Positions 1 to 7,515 are shown, counted from the stretch's first letter. The stretch: DNA of 19,258 bases from Burkholderiales bacterium (GCA_947462175.1 CANHOE010000010.1:1-19258), one strand, 5' to 3'. Notes: generated by a model not told the origin, from the letters alone. Translations and numbers: made by a program.

Positions 1-13
1 CACTGGAATCCTC

Positions 14-829
14 ATGCTCATCCGCATCGGCTACGACATCGAGCTCGCGGTCACCGCGCCGACAGCGCTGATCTACCTGCTGCGTGTTCACCCGAGCCGC
101 GAGCACGACCTGCAGGGGCCGGAGAACGTGTATCTGCAGCCGGGGCTGGTCGCCACCGAGTACTTTGACGGATTTGGTAATCGCTGCGGCCGGATCCAGG
201 TGCCGCGGCATGTGTCCATGGTGCGCCTGACAAACCAAGCCATCATCCATGACACCGGCCTGCCCGACGCCGTGCACTGCGATGCTTATCAGCACGCCCC
301 GGAAGAATTGCCGACAGAGGTGCTGCAATTCTTACTGCCCAGCCGCTACTGCGAGGTCGACAGTGATCTGCTGGGTTTCGCCTGGGCGCAGTTCGGGGGC
401 AGCCCGATGGGTTGGGGGCGAGTGCAGGCCATCTGCGATTTCGTGAACCAGCGCATTCGCTTCGACTACAGCCAGGCACGCGCCAACCGCAGTGCGCTGC
501 AAGGCTTCCACGAGCAGACCGGTGTGTGTCGCGACTTCGCGCACCTGGCCGTCACCTTGTGTCGCTGCATGAACATCCCCGCGCGCTATGCGACCGGCTA
601 CCTCGGCGACATCGGCATCCCACCGGTTCGCTATCCGATGGACTTCAGTGCCTGGTTCGAGGTGTATCTGGGCGGCGCGTGGCACAGCTTCGACGCGCGT
701 CACAACACGCCGCGCATCGGCCGGGTGGTGATGGCTTACGGGCGCGATGCGGGCGATGTGCCGATCACGATGACTTTCGGGCCGAATGCACTGACGCGCT
801 TCGAAGTGACGACTGACGAAGCCTTTTGA
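14..829 (+). CDS. Transglutaminase-like family protein of the Anbu operon
   Basis: A 271-residue cytosolic protein with no signal peptide or membrane segment. It has the two-part architecture of bacterial transglutaminase-like proteins: an N-terminal beta-rich domain (about residues 1-110, containing a VHPSR motif) and a papain-like transglutaminase core (about 125-235). The presumed nucleophile is Cys172 in GVCRDFAH and the presumed acid is Asp227 in SFDARHN. Where the family usually has HAW, this protein reads DFSAWFE, so the expected catalytic His is Ser212; His224 and His230 are nearby alternatives. The ATG at 14 is chosen because the N-terminus MLIRIGYDIE matches the usual family start and a weak GGAA lies 5 bases upstream. 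The gene is 22 bases upstream of the Anbu gene on the same strand. In known Anbu operons this family accompanies Anbu, an ATP-grasp protein and an alpha-E protein; its substrate is unknown. The family call is secure, but catalytic competence is doubtful. Confidence 0.88.
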   Translation: MLIRIGYDIELAVTAPTALIYLLRVHPSREHDLQGPENVYLQPGLVATEYFDGFGNRCGRIQVPRHVSMVRLTNQAIIHDTGLPDAVHCDAYQHAPEELPTEVLQFLLPSRYCEVDSDLLGFAWAQFGGSPMGWGRVQAICDFVNQRIRFDYSQARANRSALQGFHEQTGVCRDFAHLAVTLCRCMNIPARYATGYLGDIGIPPVRYPMDFSAWFEVYLGGAWHSFDARHNTPRIGRVVMAYGRDAGDVPITMTFGPNALTRFEVTTDEAF

Positions 830-851
830 GCACCGCGTCTGCCGAATCTGC

Positions 852-1574
852 ATGACCTACTGCGTCGCTGTGAAGCTGGAACAGGGGTTGATCTTTGCCT
901 CCGATTCGCGCACCCATGCCGGCGTCGATAACTACGCCACTTTCTGCAAGATGACGGTGTTCGAGCGTGTGGGCGACCGGGTGATCGTGATGCTCAGTTC
1001 GGGCGGTCTGGCTGGCACGCAGGCCGTGATCAGCGTGCTGCGACAGCGCATCGATGCGGGCGTCGAGAACCTGTTCAATGCGCCCTCGATGTTCGAAGTC
1101 GCCAATCGCGTGGCCGATGCGATGCGCCACATCGACCGCCGTGACACGCCGCACATGGGCGACCGCCCGTTCAACGCATCGTTCATTCTGGGTGGGCAGA
1201 TCAAGGGTCGACCGATGCAGCTGTTCCGCATCTACGCCGAGGGCAATTTCATCGAGGCGGGTACCGAAACGCCGTTCCTGCAGACCGGCGAGGCCAAGTA
1301 CGGCAAGCCGATCATCGACCGTGTCATCACCCCGTCGACCAGCCTGGCCGACGGCATCAAGTGCCTGCTGATCTCGTTCGATTCGACGCTGCGCAGCAAC
1401 CTGTCGGTCGGCATGCCGATCGATCTGCTCTGCTACGAACGCGACAGTCTGCGAGCCAACCTGCGGCATCGCTTCGAGGCGGGCGACGCGCACTTCAACG
1501 CGATCCGCGAGCAGTGGAACGCCGGCACGCGGCGGGTTTTCAAGGAACTGCCCGAGCTGCGCTGGTCGGCATAG
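852..1574 (+). CDS. Anbu (ancestral beta subunit) proteasome-type peptidase
   Basis: A 240-residue member of the proteasome/HslV N-terminal nucleophile fold in the Anbu (bacterial proteasome homologue) group. The protein begins Met-Thr-Tyr-Cys, so removal of Met1 would expose Thr2 as the N-terminal nucleophile. Asp18 (in ASDSRTH) and Lys33 (in FCKM) sit where the catalytic Asp17 and Lys33 of proteasome beta subunits are expected. HslV would instead show a TT start, a length of about 175 residues and a neighbouring hslU; none of these is seen. Anbu is known to assemble into open helical or ring-like oligomers, with physiological substrates unclear. The transglutaminase gene immediately upstream matches the classical Anbu operon order. 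The start at 852 is fixed by the need for Thr at position 2, although no strong Shine-Dalgarno sequence is visible. The gene ends 10 bases before a convergent gene. Confidence 0.93.
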   Translation: MTYCVAVKLEQGLIFASDSRTHAGVDNYATFCKMTVFERVGDRVIVMLSSGGLAGTQAVISVLRQRIDAGVENLFNAPSMFEVANRVADAMRHIDRRDTPHMGDRPFNASFILGGQIKGRPMQLFRIYAEGNFIEAGTETPFLQTGEAKYGKPIIDRVITPSTSLADGIKCLLISFDSTLRSNLSVGMPIDLLCYERDSLRANLRHRFEAGDAHFNAIREQWNAGTRRVFKELPELRWSA

Positions 1575-1584
1575 CCGTCGCGTG

Positions 1585-2046
1585 TTACCGGCCGGCGTTG
1601 CTGCTGGCCTTGACCAGCGATAACCGTGCCGAGCTCTGCATCGGCGCATAGCAAAGGCCGGCGTCTGCGCATCCCTGGCTGGTCACGGTGAGTCTGAATG
1701 CAGCAGTCTCGGATTCGATCGGGAGTCGGATCACGACGCGGCCGCGGTGGGTTTCGAGGCTCTTGCCAAAGTTCTCATCGAACATGAACTGACCTGGCGG
1801 GATCACCGGCTTGCCAAGCTTCACTTCCGCGGGGGCTGCAGCGAAGGCAAAACGTTCGCGGTACAGGTAATGGCCGTCGGCCACGTTGAAGACAACCTCG
1901 ACGTGGTGAGCATCGATCGTGCGGGCCTCGAAGCGAAACGCCTGCTCTGGCGGCAGAAATTCGTCAGCGGCCATGGCCACCGTGCCGCAAAAGCCCTGCG
2001 AGACCAGCAGCAGCACAGAGAGGTGTCGAAGCAGGAAAGTGGTCAT
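1585..2046 (-). CDS. Stand-alone DsbD N-terminal (DsbD-alpha-like) periplasmic domain protein
   Basis: A 153-residue exported protein. Residues 1-27 form a signal peptide (LSVLLLVSQ core, likely cleavage after AMA). The mature part matches the N-terminal periplasmic domain of the thiol:disulfide interchange protein DsbD: a DGHYLYRERF segment near residue 57, then QGCADAGLCYAP with Cys126 and Cys132 spaced six apart, like the redox pair Cys103/Cys109 of E. coli DsbD. That domain receives electrons from the DsbD membrane domain and passes them to DsbC, CcmG or related partners. The eight-helix membrane domain and thioredoxin-like C-terminal domain are absent: the frame stops at 1585 and the next gene is the convergent Anbu gene. 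It may work with a CcdA/ScsB-type partner elsewhere, or be a remnant. It starts 3 bases after the stop of the upstream gene, so the two are probably co-transcribed. Confidence 0.85.
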   Translation of the reverse strand: MTTFLLRHLSVLLLVSQGFCGTVAMAADEFLPPEQAFRFEARTIDAHHVEVVFNVADGHYLYRERFAFAAAPAEVKLGKPVIPPGQFMFDENFGKSLETHRGRVVIRLPIESETAAFRLTVTSQGCADAGLCYAPMQSSARLSLVKASSNAGR

Positions 2047-2049
2047 GGG

Positions 2050-2565
2050 TCAGGATCGGGTGTCGAAGATCAATTGCCTGGCCTTTGCAGCAGCCACAGC
2101 TCCCTTGCGCTCTGCGATGTCGGCGACCACGCGGTCAGCGACTGGCAAGAGCGCTGTCACGTCGGCAGCTTTTTCCACGGCCAGCATCAGGCGGAATCCA
2201 CGCAGCCCGAGATCGCTGGAAATCAGGTGCGTCAGACGCGACGTGAGTTGCGCATAGCTGGGGGTCGGATGCTCTTCGATCAGCACATCCAACTCGGTGG
2301 ATGCGGTGCCCAATGTCGCAGATGCAGTTGCGGGCCGCTTGCCCATCGCAGAGGTCGCCGAAACTTCACCGCGCAGCTGGGTGATCAATCCCAGCCTCGC
2401 CAGCAGGTCGAAGTCTTCCGGGGTGCTGCCGCCCACGCTCTGAAGCAGCGCATCTTGAGAGCGATGGCCATCAATCAACAGCAGCAGGTTACGTCGCACC
2501 CGCTCGGGGACCCGTGCGCGCGCGCTGATCTCGGCGCGGCCGATGTCGGTCTTGATCCAGATCAT
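2050..2565 (-). CDS. Hypothetical protein, 171 residues
   Basis: I do not recognise this gene. The product is soluble, with no signal peptide or membrane segment. Its N-terminal part (MIWIKTDIGR..., about 1-70) contains an RRNLLLLIDGHRS motif followed by a short helical stretch ending in LLARLGLI, suggesting a small helical or winged-helix-like domain. A Ser/Thr/Ala-rich linker (about 75-95) leads to a helical C-terminal half (about 100-171) rich in Leu, Val and Ala. The start at 2565 is chosen because GGAG lies 6 bases upstream; an ATG at 2571 and a TTG at 2592 are also in frame, but the GGAG abuts the first of these. The stop is 3 bases before the DsbD-domain gene, so the two probably form an operon. 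No function is proposed. Confidence 0.7.
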   Translation of the reverse strand: MIWIKTDIGRAEISARARVPERVRRNLLLLIDGHRSQDALLQSVGGSTPEDFDLLARLGLITQLRGEVSATSAMGKRPATASATLGTASTELDVLIEEHPTPSYAQLTSRLTHLISSDLGLRGFRLMLAVEKAADVTALLPVADRVVADIAERKGAVAAAKARQLIFDTRS

Positions 2566-2609
2566 GTTCATCTCCGCTGACTCGACACGCAAGCGTTGTG
2601 CGCCTGTTC

Positions 2610-2628
2610 GTCATGCGTCAGGCATGAC
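2610..2628. repeat. Perfect 7-bp inverted repeat upstream of the 2050-2565 gene
   Basis: GTCATGC, a 5-base loop, then GCATGAC. It lies 45 bases upstream of the proposed start of the - strand gene at 2565, between that gene and the membrane-protein gene. No T-run follows on either strand, so it is more like an operator half-site pair or an RNA hairpin than an intrinsic terminator. A 7-bp dyad can occur by chance. Confidence 0.35.
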
Positions 2629-2715
2629 CCTTTGAGCGTCGTCGCACCGCAATATCGGCCGGCAAGCTGCTACCGACAGGCCGGATGCACCTGCGATGGA
2701 AACGGGATGTAAGCC

Positions 2716-3120
2716 TCAGGTCGTCCGGTGGCGTCTGCGGCGCTTGATCGCGTGCGCCGCACGGGCCACCACTTGTGCTGCTGCACCACGCAAGTCAGGC
2801 GACGGGCCGCCCGATCGAATCGAATTCGACGGTGTTGCCACCCATCGATCCAATGCCGCGATCGCACTGAACGCCGAAGCCATGGCGATGAACAGCCCCA
2901 CACCGCCGATGGCACAAAGCACCAGGAGAACGCCGTGCTCCCAGGGATGGGTCAGTGCGGCGAACCCAACCGCTGCCATCATCGCCAGCAACAGCGCGCG
3001 ACGTCGGCCGGTCGGCCCGAACATCGAGCCGAGTGCCGTGCCGTAACCCAGCAGGAAAACTGCGGCCAGCAGGTGCTGTTCCAGTGTGAGTTGATGCAGG
3101 GTCTTGTCGAGTTCGCTCAT
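2716..3120 (-). CDS. Small membrane protein, 134 residues, function unknown
   Basis: An unrecognised protein. A hydrophilic N-terminus (about 1-13) is followed by three likely membrane segments, at about residues 14-34, 41-57 and 62-90. The C-terminal tail is strongly basic, ending in a run of Lys and Arg (KRRRRHRTT). Gly and Ala are frequent in the helices. The start at 3120 is supported by AGGAG 9 bases upstream. It lies 150 bases upstream of the 2050-2565 gene on the same strand, so it may be a separate transcription unit or the head of that operon. Nothing in the sequence assigns a substrate or partner. Confidence 0.7.
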   Translation of the reverse strand: MSELDKTLHQLTLEQHLLAAVFLLGYGTALGSMFGPTGRRRALLLAMMAAVGFAALTHPWEHGVLLVLCAIGGVGLFIAMASAFSAIAALDRWVATPSNSIRSGGPSPDLRGAAAQVVARAAHAIKRRRRHRTT

Positions 3121-3143
3121 GGCTGAATGCTCCTTGGCGTGGG

Positions 3144-3161
3144 TAGCGCGATTGCGCGCTA
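3144..3161. repeat. Perfect 7-bp inverted repeat before the small membrane-protein gene
   Basis: TAGCGCG, a 4-base loop ATTG, then CGCGCTA. It lies 24 bases upstream of the start codon at 3120 and downstream of the amidase gene on the same strand. It could be an operator or mRNA leader hairpin of the membrane-protein gene, or part of the end of the amidase transcript; no T-run follows it. The rest of the 246-base gap (3121-3366) shows nothing else I can support. Confidence 0.35.
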
Positions 3162-3366
3162 TGGTCGCTCATCGCAAGTAGTTACTGCGGGTGGCCACTG
3201 AGCCTGTGAAGCCGATCACGTCGACCTGTTGCTGGTTACCGAATGCACGTAGCGTAGGGTACCGGCGATTGAGTTCAAGCACATGAATCAGGGAGATTCC
3301 GCAGGGACAGTTAGTTTGCAGCAGCGGGCAACTGGCGCGCCTGCGCGAGGTGCAGCGCTAGACCCG

Positions 3367-4749
3367 TCACATCGGCCAGGGTTGCTGCGCTGGCCGCAAT
3401 TGCTCCCAGGCGTGAGCCAACTGAAGCACCCCGAGATCGTCGAAGCGCCGCCCGGCGATCTGCAGGCCGATTGGCAGCCCACTGGCGGTGTACCCGGCAT
3501 TGATACTGGCCGCTGGCTGCTCGCTCATGTTGAAGGGCAGGGTGTAGGCGATGTGCTCGAACGGCCGTGCGGGGTCGTTGGTGGGGCAGGGCAGGTCGGC
3601 GGCAAATGCCGGTATCGGTGCGACGGGCGAAAGCACGAAATCGAAGGGCTGGCAGGCGGCCACCGTCGCCGCGCGCATCGCCAGCGTCTGGTGATAGTTG
3701 CGCAGGACCTCGGCTCCGCTGAGGTTCGCACCGCCCTCGGCCCATGCGACGATGAAGGGCAGCACGCGGCGTTGTTGCTGGGCATCGAAGGCCTGCAGGT
3801 CAACCCACGCGCGCGTGCGCCAGAAGCGATCGATGCCGTCGGCCATCTCGCGGTCGACGAAGGGTGCCAGCGGCTCAACGATGGCGCCTGCAGCCTCGAA
3901 GGCCTGAGCGGCCGCCGTGATCGCAGCCAAGACCTCTGGCTCGCACGGCAAGCCCCAGCCCGCATCGAGCATCAGGCCGATGCGCAGACCACGCAGATCG
4001 CGACCCAGCGACAGCCAGTCGATGCGTTCTGCCGGCAAGCTCATGTGGTCGCGCCAGTCGGGTTGGCTCAGCACCGACATCATCAGCGCTGCATCGCTGA
4101 CGCTGCGCGTGATCGGGCCGGCGACGCGCGCGGGGTAGGGCGCTCCGATCGGCACGCGCCCATGGCTGGGCTTCAGGCCGAACACGCCGCACCAGCTGGC
4201 GGGCAGTCGGATCGATCCGCCGATGTCGGTGCCCACCTGCAGTGGGCCATAGCCTGCCGCGGAAGCCGCAGCCGCACCGGCACTGCTGCCACCGGGGTTT
4301 AACCTCAGATCCCAGGGATTGCGCGTCAGTGGGTGGAAGCTCGACATGCCAGAAGAGAGCATGCCGAGGTCGGGCATCGTCGTCTTGCCCAGAATGACCG
4401 CTCCAGCCTCGCGCAAGCGCGCTGAAGGCGGCGCATCGGCGGATGCTGGCACCAGTTCGGTCGCAGCACACCCCAGCGGAATGGGCGTGCCGAGTGTGGC
4501 GATGTTTTCTTTCACCATGGCCGGCACGCCGTCGAGTGCGCCGATCGGTTCGCCGCGGTACCAGCGGCGTTCTGATGCTTGCGCCGCGATCAGGGCGCTT
4601 GCGCCATCGACGGCAAAGGTCGCGTGCAGCGACGGTTCGCATGTTGCGATGTGCGCCAGTACATCGTTCACCACCTCGACAGGGCTCAGCGATCGGCTTC
4701 GATAAGCCGCCAGAAGCTCATGGGCGCCAAGCCGATGAAGGGCTGACAT
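3367..4749 (-). CDS. Amidase (amidase signature family)
   Basis: A 460-residue cytosolic amide hydrolase of the amidase signature family, which uses a Ser-cisSer-Lys triad. All three residues are present: Lys80 in MVKEN, Ser155 in NPGGSSAG and Ser179 in GTDIGGSIR. The Lys-to-nucleophile spacing (99) and cisSer-to-nucleophile spacing (24) equal those of fatty acid amide hydrolase (142/217/241). Length is normal and the frame is intact, so it should be active. The family covers GatA, indoleacetamide and aryl or aliphatic amidases. No gatB or gatC gene is adjacent, so this is not the tRNA amidotransferase subunit, and the natural substrate cannot be told. It lies 33 bases downstream of the DUF4864 gene on the same strand and may share its transcript. 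The start at 4749 has only a weak, distant GAGGG upstream. Confidence 0.92.
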   Translation of the reverse strand: MSALHRLGAHELLAAYRSRSLSPVEVVNDVLAHIATCEPSLHATFAVDGASALIAAQASERRWYRGEPIGALDGVPAMVKENIATLGTPIPLGCAATELVPASADAPPSARLREAGAVILGKTTMPDLGMLSSGMSSFHPLTRNPWDLRLNPGGSSAGAAAASAAGYGPLQVGTDIGGSIRLPASWCGVFGLKPSHGRVPIGAPYPARVAGPITRSVSDAALMMSVLSQPDWRDHMSLPAERIDWLSLGRDLRGLRIGLMLDAGWGLPCEPEVLAAITAAAQAFEAAGAIVEPLAPFVDREMADGIDRFWRTRAWVDLQAFDAQQQRRVLPFIVAWAEGGANLSGAEVLRNYHQTLAMRAATVAACQPFDFVLSPVAPIPAFAADLPCPTNDPARPFEHIAYTLPFNMSEQPAASINAGYTASGLPIGLQIAGRRFDDLGVLQLAHAWEQLRPAQQPWPM

Positions 4750-4782
4750 GGTTCACTGGGCCCTCGTCGTCTTCCGCGCAAC

Positions 4783-5232
4783 TCAGGTGTAGCGCCCTTC
4801 GTTTTCGACCAGGTCGCACCCCTCGATCAGGAAGAGGCCGTCTGGCTGGCGCTCCAGCGTGTAGGTCGCGAGCCATGCTGCACCCTGTGTGTCGGTCATC
4901 TGAACCCCCAGCACCACCACGCCGTCGATCAACTGCGGCTTGAGAAATGCCACAGACGCCGGCCTGTAGACCACCGCGTAGCGCCTTCGCACCAGATTGA
5001 TGAAGTTGTCGGGTGAACCCAGTTGCCTGCGCGCGCCGGGTGACGCCAGCAAGAAAGCCCGCCTCGCATCGTCGGCTGCAAACGCGTCGAGTTGTGCCTG
5101 CACCACCGCACGCGCTTTGACCGCCAATGCAGCCGGTACGTCATCGGCAAAGGCCGCAACGCCTGGCAGGCCCAAACTCAGACCAAGACCCCAAAAGATC
5201 AATGCGCGACGGTGAATCAGGACGTTGTTCAT
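4783..5232 (-). CDS. DUF4864 family exported protein
   Basis: A 149-residue protein with an N-terminal signal peptide. RR at positions 8-9 precedes the hydrophobic stretch ALIFWGLGLSLG and a likely cleavage site near AFA (about residue 29). The mature part has the DUF4864 pattern: a helix with QLDAFAADDARRAF, then ASPGARRQLGSPDNF, then a beta-rich sheet (residues about 85-149) with YAVVYRP and YTLERQPDGLFLIEGC. DUF4864 resembles the NTF2/SnoaL alpha+beta fold; no enzymatic role is established. The start is well supported by GGAG 5 bases upstream of the ATG at 5232. It is the first gene of a - strand run and is transcribed divergently from the histidine kinase. Confidence 0.8.
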   Translation of the reverse strand: MNNVLIHRRALIFWGLGLSLGLPGVAAFADDVPAALAVKARAVVQAQLDAFAADDARRAFLLASPGARRQLGSPDNFINLVRRRYAVVYRPASVAFLKPQLIDGVVVLGVQMTDTQGAAWLATYTLERQPDGLFLIEGCDLVENEGRYT

Positions 5233-5322
5233 GGTGACTCCAGAGGCCTGCTTTCAGACAGATCATGCCGCGAACGCAGAGAAAAAACATCTGTTACGTC
5301 TTTCCCTGTTTTTCGGATGCGT

Positions 5323-5345
5323 AAATGCACACGGTCGGTGCATTT
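5323..5345. promoter_or_regulatory. Perfect 8-bp dyad in the divergent intergenic region (candidate operator)
   Basis: AAATGCAC, a 7-base spacer, then GTGCATTT. It sits in the region between the DUF4864 gene (- strand) and the histidine kinase gene (+ strand), about 90 bases from the former start and 136 from the latter. The AT-rich outer arms and 23-bp span are typical of a dimeric regulator site. The flanking DNA (5233-5480) is less GC-rich than the genes, as expected of a promoter region. No convincing -35/-10 pair could be fixed. Function is inferred only from symmetry and position. Confidence 0.45.
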
Positions 5346-5481
5346 CAGTGGTTTTCGACCCCTGAATGCGGGGTGTGTCGACCGCGACTATCGACCCTGA
5401 AACTGTTACAAATACAGCCTGACGCTAGGCCGTTGAAACAGCGCAAAGGCGCGACGTGAAGATCGCCCGCACCCCATTTTG

Positions 5482-7515
5482 ATGATGCAATCGACGGCTA
5501 GATATCCCCGCCCGCCATCGCCCTTCTCAGGGATCGCCGATCGACGCGACTCTGCGACTGCCGCGATGCGCCGTCGTGGCGACCGCGATCCGGTGGCAGA
5601 ACTGCAATCCCTGCTGGACAAGTTGCCCTCCTTGGTGCTGCGCCTGCACCGATCTTCGGCGGGCCACTGGGCCGTCCCTTATGCCTGCAGCGCATTCGTT
5701 CGTCTGTGCGGCATCTCGATGTCGGTCTTGCGTGTCGATGCTCGCGCTCTGGTCGATTGCGTACACGGCGAGGACCTGCGTCGCATCGAGCGTGACTGGA
5801 ACCAGGTCACCGCGTCGGCCCAGCCGATCCACGAGCCCGTGCGCCTGCGGCGCCGCCATGGGCTCTGGACCCGCTTCGATGCCAGCGCACTGGCCGATCC
5901 GGCACCCGATGGCGGTGTCTACTGGAACGTGCTGCTGCGGCCGCAGACGTCGACCTCGTCCTCGGACGCGGATCTGCAGCAACGCCAGGAGCGCTGGCAG
6001 CTGGCCACCGCGGCCGCCGACATCGGCGTGGTCGAGCTGGATGTGGCCGATGGCACCCTGCACCTCGATGCTGTTGCCTCTCGACACCATGGGCTGGCTT
6101 CCGAGCCGCATCTGGTGAAGGCGGAGGCTTGGATGGCCCAGGTGGTCGAGGCCGACCGGGCCGCGGCTCGGGCCCTCTGGCTACCAACCACGCTGGCTGA
6201 AGACCGAATGCGTCTGTCGCTGGGTGTTGACGCAGGCGCCGAGCGAGGCACACCCACGCTGGAATTCGTGCTTCAGGTGGTGGAGGGCCAGCAGCGGCTG
6301 GTCGGTATCTGCACGGATGTCACCCAGCGGCAGACGCTGGATGCCTTGAAGCGCGACAAGCTCGACGCCGAGAAGGCCAGCCGCAGCAAGAGCGAGTTCA
6401 TGTCACGTGTCAGCCATGAATTGCGCACACCATTGAACGGCATTCTGGGCTTTGCGCAGCTGATGGCACTGGACAGCGAGGCGCCGCTGGCGCCTGCGCA
6501 AGCGCAGCGCCTGGAGGTGCTCCGTCATTCCGGCTCGCGGCTGTTGTCTCTGATCGACCAGCTTCTTGAGGTGTCTCGCATCGAGCAGGGGCGCCTGCGC
6601 CTGCGTCACCGGGCGATCGACGTGCGGCTGCTGGTCGAACGTTGCGCGGACGAGATGATGCCGCTGGCCGAGCAGCGTGGCATCGAACTGATGGTGCAGA
6701 TTCCACCCAATGCGCCTCCGGTGCGCGCTGACGCGGATGCGCTGGAGCAGGTGTTGACCAACCTGCTGTCCAACGCCATCAAGTACAACCGGCCGCGGGG
6801 TCGCGTTCGGGTGCGTTTCGAGGCTGCCGAACAAGGGGTGTTGACGGTCGATGACACCGGCATCGGGATGACCGAAGACCAGCTCGACAAGCTGTTCGAA
6901 CCGTTCAACCGTCTCGGCGCCGAGCGCACCGACACCCATGGCAGCGGCCTGGGACTGGCGATCACGCGTAAATTGGTGCGCGCCATGGGCGGCAAGATCG
7001 ACGTGTTGTCACGCCCGGGCAAGGGGTCGCGCTTTGCCGTGACCTTGCCACTGTCCAAGGCCGGCAAGGTCAAGCCGGCGCAGGACGTGCTGGCCAAGCC
7101 CGAGTTCCCGTCCCTGTGGGACAACGGCGTCGAACAAGTGGTGCTCTACGTCGAGGACGACGAAGTCAACACCATCCTGATGGAGCAGATATTCCGCTCT
7201 CAGCCCAATTGGCGCCTGTTGACCGCGACAACTGGACCCGAAGGCCTGGAGATTGCCGACCAGCATGCGCTGTCTCTTGTCTTGCTCGATCTGAACCTGC
7301 CTGGCTTGTCTGGTTTTGAGGTGCTGGAGCGCTTGCGGTCCCGGGAGCACACGCGGCATCTTCGCTGCATCGCACTCAGCGCCGACGCGCTGCCGCAGCA
7401 GATTCAGCAGGCGGTGGCGGCAGGTTTCGACGACTACTGGACAAAGCCCATCGATGTCGCTGTGGTGATCGGCAAGCTGAAGGACGAGTTCCGATTGCTG
7501 TCGGAGGCGGGTTGA
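5482..7515 (+). CDS. Soluble PAS-containing hybrid sensor histidine kinase with C-terminal receiver
   Basis: About 677 residues with no membrane segment, so probably a cytosolic sensor. Positions below count from a TTG one codon earlier, at 5479. Two PAS-like regions lie at about 40-155 and 170-290, the second ending in GICTDVTQRQ. The HisKA dimerisation helix carries the phospho-acceptor His313 in VSHELRTPLNG. The ATPase domain has the N box (Asn428 and Asn432 in TNLLSNAIKYN), G1 (DDTGIGM, about 458-464) and G2 (GSGLGL, 488-493). A receiver domain (about 553-675) has the acidic pocket at Glu559-Asp561, phospho-acceptor Asp604 in LLDLNLPG, Ser634 and Lys656 in TKPID. There is no output domain, so phosphate presumably passes to a separate Hpt or regulator protein. 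The start is uncertain: TTG 5479, ATG 5482, ATG 5485 or ATG 5566, none with a clear Shine-Dalgarno sequence. A c-di-GMP protein follows on the same strand. Confidence 0.9.
   Translation: MMQSTARYPRPPSPFSGIADRRDSATAAMRRRGDRDPVAELQSLLDKLPSLVLRLHRSSAGHWAVPYACSAFVRLCGISMSVLRVDARALVDCVHGEDLRRIERDWNQVTASAQPIHEPVRLRRRHGLWTRFDASALADPAPDGGVYWNVLLRPQTSTSSSDADLQQRQERWQLATAAADIGVVELDVADGTLHLDAVASRHHGLASEPHLVKAEAWMAQVVEADRAAARALWLPTTLAEDRMRLSLGVDAGAERGTPTLEFVLQVVEGQQRLVGICTDVTQRQTLDALKRDKLDAEKASRSKSEFMSRVSHELRTPLNGILGFAQLMALDSEAPLAPAQAQRLEVLRHSGSRLLSLIDQLLEVSRIEQGRLRLRHRAIDVRLLVERCADEMMPLAEQRGIELMVQIPPNAPPVRADADALEQVLTNLLSNAIKYNRPRGRVRVRFEAAEQGVLTVDDTGIGMTEDQLDKLFEPFNRLGAERTDTHGSGLGLAITRKLVRAMGGKIDVLSRPGKGSRFAVTLPLSKAGKVKPAQDVLAKPEFPSLWDNGVEQVVLYVEDDEVNTILMEQIFRSQPNWRLLTATTGPEGLEIADQHALSLVLLDLNLPGLSGFEVLERLRSREHTRHLRCIALSADALPQQIQQAVAAGFDDYWTKPIDVAVVIGKLKDEFRLLSEAG

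Noticed and set aside
852..1574. HslV protease as an alternative identity
   Set aside because: The protein is about 240 residues with a single Thr after Met, no hslU neighbour and a transglutaminase partner, all pointing to Anbu.
1747..2580. Open frame of about 277 codons on the + strand across the DsbD-domain gene and its upstream neighbour
   Set aside because: It spans two - strand genes, one of which has a signal peptide and redox motif; the + strand product is Gln/His/Arg-rich with no family resemblance.
3283..4302. Open frame of about 339 codons on the + strand opposite the amidase
   Set aside because: The amidase on the - strand has a full catalytic triad and normal length; the + strand translation is compositionally odd and domain-free.
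3367..4749. GatA subunit of Glu-tRNA amidotransferase
   Set aside because: Triad and fold are shared across the family, but no gatB or gatC is adjacent, and the sequence beyond the signature region does not look like GatA.
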